DNA of 64,000 bases from Littorina saxatilis (GCF_037325665.1 NC_090245.1:71458126-71522125), one strand, 5' to 3'; shown: positions 22,901 through 32,539, counted from the first letter of the stretch. Program-made: numbers and translations. The notes: generated by a model from the sequence alone, not told the origin.

Positions 22901-23967
22901 CTTGTAAAAGTTAAGCACTTACCCTCTTGTTGCAAGGAACTCTTGCTGCCTGAGCTGTTGGAGGAGTGATGTGTGTCTCTAGGAGAATGCTGCATGTTTC
23001 TTGGAGAGCGCTGCACATCTCTAGCTGAATGTCTGGAGTCGTCGGAGGAGTGTGATGCATTATTGGCCTTTTTCAGCAGTCTTGTCAGTTTCGCTTCCCT
23101 CAGTGCATCCTGTGTTAGCGTCTCCAGTTCTTTCTGGGAAGGCATGGCGGTTAGCAGAACCTCTATTTCACTCTTAGCACGCCTCGGTCCCACTGCCGGC
23201 ACCCCGCAGTCCTTGCGCACAGCTTCCACGTTTGCGTACGTGTACCCATTGTGAACGACACCGTTTGGTACTGGAAGGCTGTGCTCTGGGAACCCGTTGG
23301 ACTGAGGCAGAGATCTGTTCTGAAAGTCACTGCTTGAGGTCAAGGTGTGGTGAGGAAGTGATGTGCCTGTAGCACTAAGATGAGAAAGTCCCAAGGAGTT
23401 TGAAGGGGTGTAATGGGTGGTGGCGTAGGACGTAGAGAAGCTACCCTGCGGAGTCCCAAGAAAGCCGGATGACTGCTGCTGTCGAGGGCTGCCCAAAGAA
23501 TTTCCCATGGTAGAATCTTGTGCAGTGAAGCTGACCGAGTGTTTTGAAGAGCGCTGAGCGGAACCATCACCGTTGAGCAATTGAGAGGAGTAAGGAGAGC
23601 GAGCGTTGTTCAAGCTTCCACCCAACACATCAGAAGGTCTAGGACTTCCAGTCAACAGTCCCGTCACATTGGCAGGGTTGGTCCTGCTGTGCGGCACTGG
23701 TGACATACCCCCTTGAGCGCTTTTCTGAATGAAGGCATCTTGAGAGGTGTTGGCGCTCAACCTGCTAGAACCTATCGGAGTTGACTGTTTGCCATCAAAC
23801 TGTTGCAGGTATGCCGACAGAGCGTCTGAGGCTGAGAAGTAGCTGCGTTCACCCACTCGGATCCTCCCGGAGTCACAGCGGATGCGCGAGGATGGAAGAA
23901 GCTCTGTGTTTGACCGAGACATGGCGGAAAGTGGTCGCAAGTTTCCCTCTATGTGTTTCATGATCAT
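11399..23967 (-). CDS. LAS2 (C18orf54) orthologue, lung adenoma susceptibility protein 2-like
   Basis: Spliced CDS complement(join(11399..11486, 12762..12841, 13940..14074, 15841..15895, 18319..18472, 20521..21783, 22923..23967)), 2820 nt, 939 aa; every junction is GT-AG and all phases match. Residues 42-58 hold a short conserved-looking block (SASDALSAYLQQFD) like the N-terminal block I recall in human LAS2. Residues 855-870 contain MEALKQMLFRLQ and 908-923 SLERALVHLGRLKTLV, close to the human C-terminus (ALKQMLFNLQ, SLQKALHHLSRLRDLV) as I remember it. Between these the protein is Ser-rich and probably disordered, with two K-H-x-VSF motifs (around 142 and in exon 2), two PSW(I/V) motifs, and a short HSPRD-like repeat. 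Molecular function is not established; no enzyme domain is visible. It is longer than the human protein. The first ATG (23967) follows an in-frame TAG; ATGs at 23961 and 23922 are alternatives. Confidence 0.85.
11628..12490 (+). mobile_element. 860-bp repeat family, dispersed copy (LAS2 intron 6)
   Basis: Begins ACAAGTCGCGTAAGGCGAAA and ends CTTGACTAAATGTA. It contains TGACGTCATC, a CATAAAGATCGGTCCAGTAG block, a CA run and the closing palindromic ATTTAGTC/GACTAAAT pair. Other copies are at 28050, 40155, 41037, 41927, 42812 and 59380. No open frame of substance, so non-autonomous. Superfamily not established: it has sub-terminal inverted ACATTTAGTCAAG motifs and a terminal hairpin. Confidence 0.85.
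12499..12677. mobile_element. small pogo/Tigger-like MITE (LAS2 intron 6)
   Basis: Left end CAGTGAACCCC, right end GGTTTTCACTG, flanked by TA on both sides (12497-12498, 12678-12679). TIR form CAGTGAAnnC and TA duplication are typical of Tc1/mariner-pogo MITEs. The body has repeated TTTAAGACC blocks, also seen in the related element at 22249-22876. Confidence 0.75.
12762..12841 (-). CDS. LAS2 exon 6
   Basis: 80 bp, residues 885-910 plus two bases of codon 911 (starts NGEASELIPALKDY). Acceptor CTGACAG, donor AAAG followed by GTCAGT. Confidence 0.85.
12923..13207. repeat. 71-bp tandem repeat, four copies (LAS2 intron 5)
   Basis: Copies begin at about 12923, 12994, 13065 and 13136 with the start GAATTAATAG and are virtually identical, ending CTCAAACCTTGAAAT. 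A recent minisatellite expansion within the intron. Confidence 0.92.
13208..13939. other. rest of LAS2 intron 5
   Basis: Nothing recognised beyond plain AT-rich intronic DNA. It ends against the exon 5 donor. Confidence 0.5.
13940..14074 (-). CDS. LAS2 exon 5
   Basis: 135 bp, exactly 45 codons (residues 840-884), phase 0 at both sides. Contains MEALKQMLFRLQTEE, the best-matching block to vertebrate LAS2. Acceptor TGTTTTAG, donor CAG followed by GTCAGT. Confidence 0.88.
14075..14677. other. LAS2 intron 4, 3' portion in gene orientation
   Basis: AT-rich intronic DNA with no exon or repeat that I recognise. A 72-codon frame at 14520-14738 runs into the adjacent transposon and shows no domain. 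Confidence 0.45.
14938..15175 (+). mobile_element. fragment of the CCGGGT/GCGCC TIR element, nested
   Basis: Starts CGGTATTTTCCGGGTCATAA as at 60447 and continues with the AAAGAGACCGC and GTGCAGGAAGTG blocks. It stops at CATTGACC where a GT run begins. A 27-bp piece of the next part of the element reappears inverted at about 15418-15444, across the microsatellite. Confidence 0.75.
15176..15370. repeat. GT/GA microsatellite block
   Basis: Interrupted GT runs and a GA run within the nested transposon region; it generates spurious His/Thr/Ser-rich frames on the - strand. Confidence 0.9.
15841..15895 (-). CDS. LAS2 exon 4
   Basis: 55 bp: one base completing Phe821 then 18 codons (KAPVHVDSSCSGKAQASA), phase 0 at its end. 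Acceptor TTGTTTGCAG, donor GCT followed by GTAAGT. The identification rests on phase fit with both neighbours and both consensus splice sites. Confidence 0.82.
16151..16900. mobile_element. TIR element rich in AAGGTCA motifs, copy 1 (LAS2 intron 3)
   Basis: Begins AACAAGAAGGGCAAAGCCCA then GACTCACATGC, and ends GCATGTGAGTC, an inverted repeat of the start. Nearly identical to 17426-18264 but lacks an ~80-bp block between two TGCTT copies. It carries many TGACCTTGA/TCAAGGTCA words. The end next to the right TIR has a GGAC tetranucleotide run. No coding capacity. Confidence 0.85.
16901..16975. repeat. (GA)n microsatellite
   Basis: About 75 bp of near-perfect GA directly adjoining the right end of copy 1. 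Confidence 0.95.
16976..17425. other. LAS2 intron 3, between the two element copies
   Basis: Unique-looking AT-rich sequence; nothing recognised. Confidence 0.5.
17426..18264. mobile_element. TIR element rich in AAGGTCA motifs, copy 2 (LAS2 intron 3)
   Basis: 839 bp, the fuller copy. TIR GACTCACATGC near the start and its complement at the end. By eye it differs from copy 1 at about ten positions outside the deletion and the GGAC run, so the duplication is recent. TCAAGGTCA or its complement occurs repeatedly, including several back-to-back pairs. Confidence 0.87.
18319..18472 (-). CDS. LAS2 exon 3
   Basis: 154 bp: two bases completing Ser770, residues 771-820 (starts SKLCLDDPTLTPA), then two bases of Phe821. 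Acceptor TCTAACAG, donor CCTT followed by GTAAGT. Confidence 0.85.
18612..18958. mobile_element. TTAAGGC-ended, A-rich TIR element (LAS2 intron 2)
   Basis: Starts TTAAGGCTAAAAATAAA, ends TTTTGTTTTGCCTAA, with internal CCGACCCTATTTTTTT and GACCCTTCAAAAA blocks. The related copy at 48924-49279 shares these blocks. It belongs to a broader group also represented at 19773, 29661 and 52254. Confidence 0.65.
18959..19772. other. LAS2 intron 2, unique part
   Basis: AT-rich intronic DNA, nothing recognised. Confidence 0.5.
19773..20073. mobile_element. TIR element with GGTGTGGTTACGG ends (LAS2 intron 2)
   Basis: Left end TTAGGC, A-run, then AATAGGTGTGGTTACGGTAA; right end is the inverse (TTACCATAACCACACCTATT, T-run, GCCTTA). 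Internal CCTACCCTATTTTT blocks relate it to the elements at 29661 and 52254. Confidence 0.8.
20521..21783 (-). CDS. LAS2 exon 2 (largest internal)
   Basis: 1263 bp, end of Val349 to first base of codon 770. Ser/Pro-rich and probably disordered, with PSWIEELV and PSWVNGLD motifs, KHKVSFSDD, and an SSASILRKKV block. Acceptor ACTTGCAG, donor CTGT followed by GTAAGT. Confidence 0.9.
21784..22248. other. LAS2 intron 1, unique part
   Basis: AT-rich intronic sequence with a pyrimidine-rich stretch near 21955-22030; nothing else recognised. Confidence 0.45.
22249..22876. mobile_element. pogo-like MITE interrupted by a SINE (LAS2 intron 1)
   Basis: Right end GAGGTTCCACTG followed by TA; left end degenerate (CATTTTAAGACC after TA). 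The body is made of TTTTAAGA/CCTGCTTTCTCAG blocks, with a ~73-bp segment present twice in tandem (about 22666 and 22738). It resembles the MITE at 12499-12677. Confidence 0.65.
22282..22665 (+). mobile_element. full-length tRNA-Thr-like SINE inserted into the MITE
   Basis: tRNA head GGGATGTAGCTCAGTCGGTA, anticodon loop TTTGTAT (TGT), GAGTTCGTCC B-box-like. The body includes GGTGGGTTATAGAAACATG and GGCTGCCTAAATGG, and the tail is (GAA)n. Flanked by AGACTCCCCTC on both sides (22271-22281, 22666-22676). The lack of an intact 3' acceptor stem and the presence of body and tail exclude a tRNA gene. Confidence 0.87.
22923..23967 (-). CDS. LAS2 exon 1 (coding start)
   Basis: 1045 bp, residues 1-348 plus the first base of 349. 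Begins MIMKHIEG with an in-frame TAG four codons upstream. Contains the SASDALSAYLQQFD block, SSKHSVSF, LLTAMPSQKELETLTQDAL (a predicted helix) and the HSPRD-like repeats near the end. Donor GAGG followed by GTAAGT. Confidence 0.9.
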
Positions 23968-24639
23968 GAAGACATGCTAGGACTGGTTTAGTTACTTTTA
24001 GACCTTTAGGTCATCTGCATTATCATGGCAGCCAAAGGGTGTGTCATTTTGCATCATCTGAAAAAGACAAACAATTTTTAGACTTCTGTTTTGTTGAAAA
24101 CTCTGAAACCACAATATATTTTTAACCTGTGGCCTTTATTCGTGTAAGCAGGTTTAACTTTAACACACACAAACACCCACACTCCCCCTCCTCCCCACAC
24201 ACACACTGGCCCTCTCAGATTCTAAGTGCCTAATCCAACTTCAGAATCCTGTAATCACCTAAAACACCTTTAAACATTTTTTTTTTTTTTTTTTTTTGCT
24301 GCTAAGAGTAAGAGCAAGTTAGAAAAGGGTTTTCAAAATATGGAAAACATGGTAAGGTGACAAGGGGGTGGAGTAAAAGAAGAAACAATACCACACAAGA
24401 CCACAGTATCTAAGCCCTCTATCTTTCCACAACCATCCGCCCCCACAACATGACCCATGCCCACCCCTCCCCTGCTTCTCAATAGGCAGAAAGAGTATCC
24501 AGAATTCTACGTGAATATGTATAATGAGTCCATTGGTGCCTGCCGCACAAGCTGACATTTACAAAGGCTACTTCAACAACACAATTACCCAATCTTCACA
24601 AATAACACTTGTTTACAGGCAGCTAAGCCTACCAAACAG
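23968..24639. other. region 5' of LAS2
   Basis: No coding exon supported. Likely includes 5' UTR or an intron of LAS2. There is a T/A homopolymer at about 24276-24298 and a CCC-rich stretch near 24170-24210. Confidence 0.35.
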
Positions 24640-25290
24640 TATCGATCAAAATGCAGATCCAACACATCGTACCAAAACTTGCTACACATGCAAGTTTATT
24701 CGCAGAAAGATCACAGAATAGTTTCCACTTTAATTCCAATATTTTACTCCACCTTCCCGCATGCGAACCACCAAACGGCAAACTCTGTCTGTGGTAATGC
24801 AAATCTAACAAATTGGGTCAGGACTAAGAAGCTTCACAGAAAGTTCACTGAGTAGAGTGTACATTAATTTCCACTTCACTTTAGCCTTTCTGTCGGCAAG
24901 CTTCTCAGCAGCTTCGTAATGGAAATCGGGGTCAGAACTTAGTTAGCACACACATTTCACAGTCTACAAACCTCTCAGCTGCTACATAGAAACACTGGTG
25001 TCCGCTGCAAAGCAAATCAAACAAATCGGACCCGAACTCAGTGAATAAACTGCACAGAAAGTTAATTCAGTGGTTCATTAATTTTCACTTCCCTTCAGCC
25101 GTTCTGCTTTTCGTAGGTATATGGAAACGTACCTTAAGCCAACAAACAACGTCTGCCGTCATGAAAATCCCACACTGAAATCGGAGCCAGATCTTAGCAA
25201 GCTCACACACAACTGACTGAGTTTCACTGAAAAGATCACAGAACAGAGTGTCCATTAAATTCCAGCACTTCACTCTAGCAAGACTCGCCG
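24640..25290. repeat. degenerate tandem repeat upstream of LAS2
   Basis: Four to five diverged units share the order: AAATCGG-like, CAGAACTTAG-like, CACAGAAAGTTCA-like, GAGTAGAGTGT-like, ATTAATTTCCACTTC, then a T-rich AGCC end. Clear instances lie around 24650-24760, 24790-24900, 25005-25100 and 25165-25275. Spacing is irregular (about 130-200 bp), and units differ by many substitutions, so the array is old. Confidence 0.7.
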
Positions 25291-25795
25291 TTTTTCCGTT
25301 CTACAGAGGGGCGGTAACGCGTCTCTGATAAGTTAATCCCTGGGATTAACTCTTGAAAAACACGCTGCCACCGAGCCTCTATGCGTCTCCTACTGGCAGC
25401 CTTTCACGCGGTTGGTTATGAGTGGAGGAGAAGAAAACACACTTGGCATTGATTCCTGCGACTCGGCGGTGCACGGTGAATTGGTGTGATTACTAAATCA
25501 AGGAGAATGAAAACCCCCAGAGATAAGAAAGAAAACACGCAGTGCACACTAAGCAGAAAAAACCCTTGTATGAAAACAAGTCTGTGAAAGCACAATGAAC
25601 ATTTATGCGAAAGCACGCACACATTTTAGAGAAGTGTTTGTGAACGTGTGTATTAAAAAAAGAAGAAGAACATAAACAAGCGCAAACACACAAATCTGAG
25701 GAAGTTCAGTGTAGACAGAAAAAAAAAAGTTTAAGAAAGAGAAATCGCCGGTGAGGGGTGGGGTGAGAGAGAGAAATGGACAGAGAAAGTGGGAG

Positions 25796-25845
<50 letters not shown>

Positions 25846-26455
25846 ACACACACACACACACGCACACAAACACACACACACACACAGGCAGACCTTGGCG
25901 AAAGCGAACTAGCAAGACAAAGCAAACATTTATGATAGAATGATCAGGGTCTTCACATGGCCACTCCAATACTGTACTACGAACATTCTCACATGCAGAC
26001 CACCCGTTTGTGCCAATAGTGAAGGAAGACTAATAAAAGTTCTTGGAGCCCCCACTAAAGCGTACATTACAAAGACCAGCCCTGTTGGTGTCGTGTCATA
26101 CAAGTACATGTCAACTATAAAAACACACCATGATAGGACTCATCTCTTTCTTGACAATTCTCTGGCGAGGCAACATTCGGTCAAATTTATTAGTTCACTG
26201 TTCAGCCTTCGCGTGTGTCGGTTGTATCAGATCCGAAAAAAACCCGGTCCCAAATGGCCTAACAGGTTGAAGGTACGCACAAGAAAACCAACAACCATCT
26301 AAAAAGAATGTTGGTTCGAACTCTCCGTGGTCTGATCTATAGAAGCAAAAGAAAGCAAACCATCTCAAGGACTCTATCTTATTCACTTGTAGAAACGCAG
26401 GCCTGTTTCAGCCACCACCATGTGGCAGATTATGCCCCTCTCACACACCAACCAC

Positions 26456-26528
<73 letters not shown>

Positions 26529-27160
26529 CTGTTTCTAGCTGGTAAATGATATCGGAAGTCAAATGCACATAACACACATCTCGGACTTCATAAGGTATTA
26601 AAAAAAAAAAAGGAAACCCCTTTTCCTGACGTTAATAACCAAAGAATATGAAGTCTTTGGGATAGGCAATACAACGACACACGTAGGAATCAAACAGGTT
26701 CTCGCTCAAACAAAACAATCTCCAAATATAATAACCTGCAGACCGGATATATTTCACGGCTTGGCATACAGCAGATTAGCCATTTTTCACGAGTTCCCGA
26801 CCAGCCACGTAACGAGATTGACAGGAGGAGTCACCCGTGACTTCTGCCAGCCACCCGTAACGCGACAAGACAACGGGGAGATTAAGCTATCCGTTACACC
26901 CACCCGTCTTCGCTGGACAAGCAGTCAGCCACACCGACCCACCCCCCCTTGCTGATGTCAACAGGGGTGTGACAGTTCAGATATGGAGCTCAGACAGTTT
27001 GATGTGTCGCTGTCACGATACTACCTGTCACCATTCCAGTCAAACTGAACGTTATACTAAAGAATATACTATCTGAAGGAGACTGCAAACAAACAAGCAT
27101 ACGGACGGACACAAAAATGAAGAAATAATCGCAAGTAAGCAATTAAGCAAACAAACAAAT

Positions 27161-27228
<68 letters not shown>

Positions 27229-28049
27229 GCAACAAAACAAAAATTACAACAAAAACACCACCAACAAACACAAAACGAACGAACGAATGAACGAGCGAAC
27301 AAACAACTTCTAAACCAGCACCACATTCAATTTTGCTCTCTGACTGAATGCCAGAAGAAAGCCGCGATGGATACTGTTTTCAGTCTCAAATTCTAGGATT
27401 AAGTGCGAAAATCATTATCTGCGTCAAAGTGAACCCAGCAAACACAATTAACAATAATCCAACCACATAAAATGAACTGGAGCATACATTTAAAACACGG
27501 AAAAAAACGAACGTTTTCCTTTGTTGGCAAGAATCCAACTGCAAAGGCAACGCAGGCAGAAAAATCGTGTACGCCGACGCAGTGAAACGAAGGATAACCC
27601 CAACGTACGGTATACCTCTGCAACACAGCTGACCGCAACATCACGCCCGAGAGCACAGGAAACAAAGCACATAATCGCACCATATTGTGCAGGCAGAAAA
27701 TAACTTTGAACACAATGAAGTCAAAGCTTGCGCCAAATTGTTGGATACTACGCTCATTACTGGCTTATGTCCCAATCAACCACATTGGATCATCTCGCAA
27801 CGACCCGTATTTCTAAGGATCACAACCCAAAAAAGCCTTAGTTGTGCTCAGTCAAATTGTGTTAGAAAAACACACATCACATCACAACCACAGCAAGTAA
27901 TAATAAAGAACTCGCTCTTTAAAAGAGATTATCTATACGGATACCAACAGCAACCTTTAAACGATTTCTTTGGCTCTGCAATTGACATACGATCAAGTTT
28001 TCAACTGCTAAGACCGCAATAATTCTTCTGACTTGTTTGGAAACATTAA
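25291..28049. other. non-coding stretch with microsatellites
   Basis: No supported gene. Contains GA/CA runs (25801-25885), a 70-bp GA run (26457-26526) and a ~66-bp CA run (27163-27228). Open frames of 60-120 codons are microsatellite-driven or lack any domain. The segment 25330-25360 has a small palindrome, TTAATCCCTGGGATTAA. Confidence 0.5.
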
Positions 28050-28892
28050 ACAAGTCGCGTAAGGCGAAATTACTACATTTAGTCAAGCTGTGGAACTCAC
28101 AGAAAAAAACTGAACGTACTGCATTTTTTCACAATGACCGTAGTCCGCCGCTTGTGCATAACGGAGTGAAACCGACGAGCCTGTTCAGCGCGGTAGTGGT
28201 TTCGCTGTGCTGCATAGCACGCTTTTCTGTACCTCTCTTCGTTTTAACTTTCTGAGCGTGTTTTTAATCCAAACATATCATATCTATATGTTTTTGGAAT
28301 CAAGAACCGACAAGGAATAAGATGAAATTGTTTTTAAATCGATTTCGGAAATTTAATTTTGATCATAATTTTTAATTTTTAGAGCTTGTTTTTAATCCAA
28401 ATATAACATATTTATATGTTTTTGGAATCAGGAAATGATGTAGAATAAGATGAACGTAAATTTGGATCGTTTTATATAAAAAAAAACCACAATTTATTAC
28501 AATTTTCAGATTTTTAATTTTAAGCCACCAAGCTGAAATGCAATACCGAAGTCCGGCCTTCGTCGAAGATTGCTTTACAAAAATTTCAATCAATTTGATT
28601 GAAAAATGAGGGTGTGACAGTGCCGCCTCAACTTTTACAAAAAGCCGGATATGACGTCATCAAAAGTATTTATCGAAAAAAAGAAAAAAACGTCCGGGGA
28701 TATCATTCCCAGGAACTCTCATGTCAAATTTCATAAAGATCGGTCCAGTAGTTTGGTCTGAATCGCTCTACACACACACATGCACAGACACACAGACACA
28801 CACACACACAGACACACACACACACACACCACGACCGTCGTCTCGATTCCCCCTCTATGTTAAAAAATGTAGTCAAAACTTGACTAAATGTA
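28050..28892 (+). mobile_element. 860-bp repeat family, dispersed copy
   Basis: Starts ACAAGTCGCGTAAGGCGAAA, ends CTTGACTAAATGTA. Its first ~200 bp (GCTGTGGAACTCACAG, GTAGTGGTTTCGCTGTGCTG) match the copy at 59380 and the truncated one at 42812, but differ from the tandem copies at 40155-42764, defining two subfamilies. Confidence 0.87.
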
Positions 28893-29660
28893 AAAATGAC
28901 GGCTCAAAGTCGACGATCATCCAGAACAGTGCTCTGAAATCGCGATGTCCTTTTTTTGAAGCGCTGACTGACGAAAGAAAGATGTGAAATTTAAACAAAC
29001 ATGGTCGAATTGTGAGTTTTACCACATGATCAATAACCGATCGGGCGAAGGCTGAGTGTAAAAAAAAAGCTCTTTTGTATACATAGATGCTAACTCCATT
29101 TCATCCCCATACGCAGCGAGATGGCACTAAACTGAGGTTCTGCGAATGAAAACACTCCCGTCGGTTGAGAGTGTAACTTTAACTCTGGAACAGTGACGGG
29201 AGAGACCTGGCAGCTGTAGAGGGCGAGAGGCTCCGGACAAAGGTCCTTCACAGTTTGGTGGTCACAGAGAACAATTTTTTTTTTTTAGCTAATCAACGAT
29301 ACCTGCCACCTGACTGTCAAATATCGCCGTGATAAATGTTGCCAGTTTTGCTCGGAAAGAAATCTGAAACCAACACGAACCGAATCGATCCGACGTTTGG
29401 TTTGAAAAAAAAGCAGCAGATAAACGTTTCGATTATCACGACGTTCTGTCGCCGTCAAAACGAATTATCTTCCTCGATTCGTTTTTGTTAAAAAACGGGG
29501 AAAATGACATTGTTTACGCTACGTTACTTTTCAGGACAACTGAACCAATTCAAATACCATCCGACGACGATAAAAATAGCAACCTATCTAAAATGAAGTA
29601 TTTTGTGTCGGGTTCGTATTTATCGTTGGATAAGTAATCCGAGTCGAGTTCGGACATATC
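28893..29660. other. unique non-coding DNA
   Basis: No open frame or repeat identified except the segment 29170-29345, which has a diverged partner at 30083-30250. Confidence 0.45.
29170..29345 (+). repeat. diverged duplicated segment, copy 1
   Basis: Shares with 30083-30250, in the same order, AACTCTGGAACAGTGAC, AGCTGT, GGACAAAGG/GAACAAAGG, GATACC(T/C)GCCA and CGTGAT followed by AATG/TATG-type sequence. Overall identity is modest, so the duplication is old. No open frame; a non-coding RNA or regulatory role is possible but unsupported. Confidence 0.55.
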
Positions 29661-29915
29661 TAAGGCAAAAAAACAAAAAAAAACAAGTCTGTTTACGGTA
29701 ACATTGGCAAACAAAAAATAGGTCGGGATTTTTTTCTTTTTTTTTCTTTAAAAAACACACATATTTTTAAGTTATTTTGCCAAAAAACAAAGATTTAAAA
29801 AAAAAAATTTAAATTATTTTTTTTCTTTCCCAAATGCCAAAAAAAGTCTAGGGTCACGCGAAAAAAATAGGGTCTGTCGGGATACCGTAAACAGACTATT
29901 TTATGTGTGTGGCCT
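29661..29915. mobile_element. uninterrupted AGTCTGTTTACGG TIR element
   Basis: Ends TAAGGC plus A-run plus AGTCTGTTTACGGTA and its inverse (TACCGTAAACAGACT ... GGCCTA). Internal CCTATTTTTTT blocks. Its centre reads CATATTTTTAAGTTATTTTG. The same sequence in the copy at 52254-54599 is split at TTAA by a piggyBac-like insertion, so this copy shows the empty site. Confidence 0.85.
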
Positions 29916-32399
29916 AAACAAGAATACAGCTTTTGGGACGAACTTTTTCCATTTTGCAGACGTTTCTCGGATTCGGACTGGATTCGCACGCCAGATTCGT
30001 ACAAAAGGAAAAGCGGTCTTCGTTGCACTAAATTACTTCGTTAGGAATACATTCATCACACTCAACCAAAACAAAGTAGCGTCGTTCCTAACTCTGGAAC
30101 AGTGACAGGAAAGATCAGCCAGCTGTGAAAATTGAGAGGATCCCGAACAAAGGATCTCTACGGGTGCGTGGCCATGAAGAACGAGGTGTCTGTACCCTAA
30201 AACTGATACCCGCCAACCACCAAAACTACCGTGATTTATGTCGCTAGTTAAATGGGTGGAACATCCACATACCCGGGAATTATTCTTTGCGTCGATTCTA
30301 GCGAACCTTTTAATCAGCAAAAATCGTCCGGGGCCACTCATTTGCTGAAGGGGTGTTAGTTCTGTTGAAATAATGGTAACTAACTAAAACAATGCTTCCA
30401 CAGATCGAGTGAAGTCGGGTACTGTTCAACCAGTTACAATTCAAACCCCGCAATTAGAAAAATAATGACAGTATCAGCGTAGACATACTGCTATTTTGTT
30501 TTTGAAGGAAAAATATTCGGCAACTATCCAAGCGCGCAAGCCAAATTAAAGAACGACGGCTTGTCATCTTAGAGCTTACGAGTTTCCTCAGTGGCGACAA
30601 ACCATGAGCTGGTCCTCACTAAAACAAACACTTTCAGGAAAATCAACACCAGTGTTATGCCAAGACTAGTAACACCCAAAGTCAGTTACGTGTAGACAAC
30701 AGAAGACCCCAGATGGCCAGATCAATGTCTTTCAGTTCCACAGATTTTCAAGTGGTGCGGCGGGTACTGTAGCGCCCTCTTAACGGTACCTATCACCCCT
30801 CCCTAAACAATCAAACGATCAATCATCACCTCGTCGACCTTCCTTGGTGAGTAGGTCTGACCTACGAGCGGTCAAACCGGACATTCAAGTGGTCCTCTAA
30901 GATGTGTCCGCCTCCAGCGTAACCATGTCAGCCCGTTCATCTCTAGGACAAAACTTGGTCCAACTCTTTCTGGTGCCAAAGATGCCTGACCGGGCTGAAA
31001 AAGCCCCATGACCTTTGAGAAAATCCGCAAGTGTCATCGTCCATTTTTAGTGGTGTCCTCTTTTCTTAATTACATCGACATTTATGTCTCTACCAATGTT
31101 CTCCTTTCACAGAACACTTATGTAGTGTCTCCAAACACGCAAAACCATTAAGCTTTAGCGCAGGGCAATTTTCAGTTCCTTGGCTACCCACCTGAAAAAT
31201 GTCACACAATCTTTTTGCAGCAAAAATGTGTCACTTTAATTGCCTACAGGTCTGCCACCTTGGAATCTGTCCCACAACCACTGGTCAACAATAGGGCAAA
31301 GAAAGAAGTCTTCATTTATTTCTGACACACAAGATGACAGGGAGTCAAACACTTCAGAGTATTTCAAGAGCCTTTAAACAGAACTGTCGGTGCCAGGCGA
31401 AAGAGTGGTGGGAAAGGCAAATCAACTCATTACCGCTGAAGACTTCAAATCCATTAGGCTAGGCGCACAAAACAAGGGGCGGTAGGGGGAAACCTACCAA
31501 AGACGTGTCCATCTGTATTTTACGGGCCAGTGATAATAACCTCGCACGAGCCCTGACGCAAAGTGAAAAGAAATTAATCTGTTTGTTAATCCCTTCCAAA
31601 ACATCCCGGGGGAAAAGCGGCGCCACAGGGGTCCACCGTGAATGAGATTGGGAGGAGTGTTGGGGCTGCCCCGAATCAACAGTCTTTTGATAGCAGCACG
31701 GTGAAACAGTGGGTGTTGGTTTTGCAACAGGTTCACATCTTCAATCGGTCTCGGAGTCCGCTCCTGATGCCGCCAGTCTTTTTTGCTCAAGCAGAAGTAT
31801 GTTTGTTGGCACCGCTAAGAAGTCTTTTCTTAGAATGGAACTGAGAGCAAGCAAAAACAACCAGCCAACGCTTCTGTTTACGTAGAGGCTAACAGCGATT
31901 TTCACAGATGAATGTTTAAAGTGATTGAAGCTAATGGGATTCTCGAGGTCTAAAATCAAGACTGTTTCCATCAATGTTATTTGCTATCGGTTGCGATTGT
32001 TACAACATAATATCGTTATTCTTATCGCGAGCTTGTCTACGATACACAAACAGATACGTATACCATCAGACAGCGAGACAATGCGAACTTTTGTGTTCAT
32101 TCCCTATGATTTATGTTACAATTTCTTCAGCAGATTTAGATTTCTTAGTCTTGCCACCTCGGGGCGGAAAATCTGCGTAATAAAAAAGAAGCGAACAAAC
32201 AAACAAGCCTTGTACAAAGGCAAACGGACAGAAGGTTTGCTTACACCACAGTTCAATCTCCTATCTCTTGTTTCAGACGGCATGACAACTTACGGTGACG
32301 TAATGAAAAATATGAAAGAACGAGTCACAGTTCACAATATTTCGCAGCAAAAACCAGCCGCGTCAAGCGATATCACAACATTCTGTCAATCTGTTGGCC
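29916..32399. other. unique non-coding DNA
   Basis: Apart from the diverged duplicate at 30083-30250, nothing is recognised. The 160-codon frame at 31925-32407 has no domain, no splice support and AT-biased composition, and I do not call it a gene. Confidence 0.45.
30083..30250 (+). repeat. diverged duplicated segment, copy 2
   Basis: Partner of 29170-29345 (see there), separated by about 900 bp that includes the TIR element at 29661-29915. Confidence 0.55.
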
Positions 32400-32539
32400 T
32401 CGAATAACTGTCACTGAACACAGTGCGCTTTTTTCACTGACACTGCCCGAAACCTGTAAACCGAGACGAATTAAACGAGTCTACGCGGAGCATCGGAACA
32501 GTGAACCTAATGTGCATTAAACGGATTTTCTTTAACATT

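Noticed and set aside
31925-32407. 160-codon hypothetical protein
   Set aside because: No recognised domain, biased AT composition, no splice support; chance is plausible.
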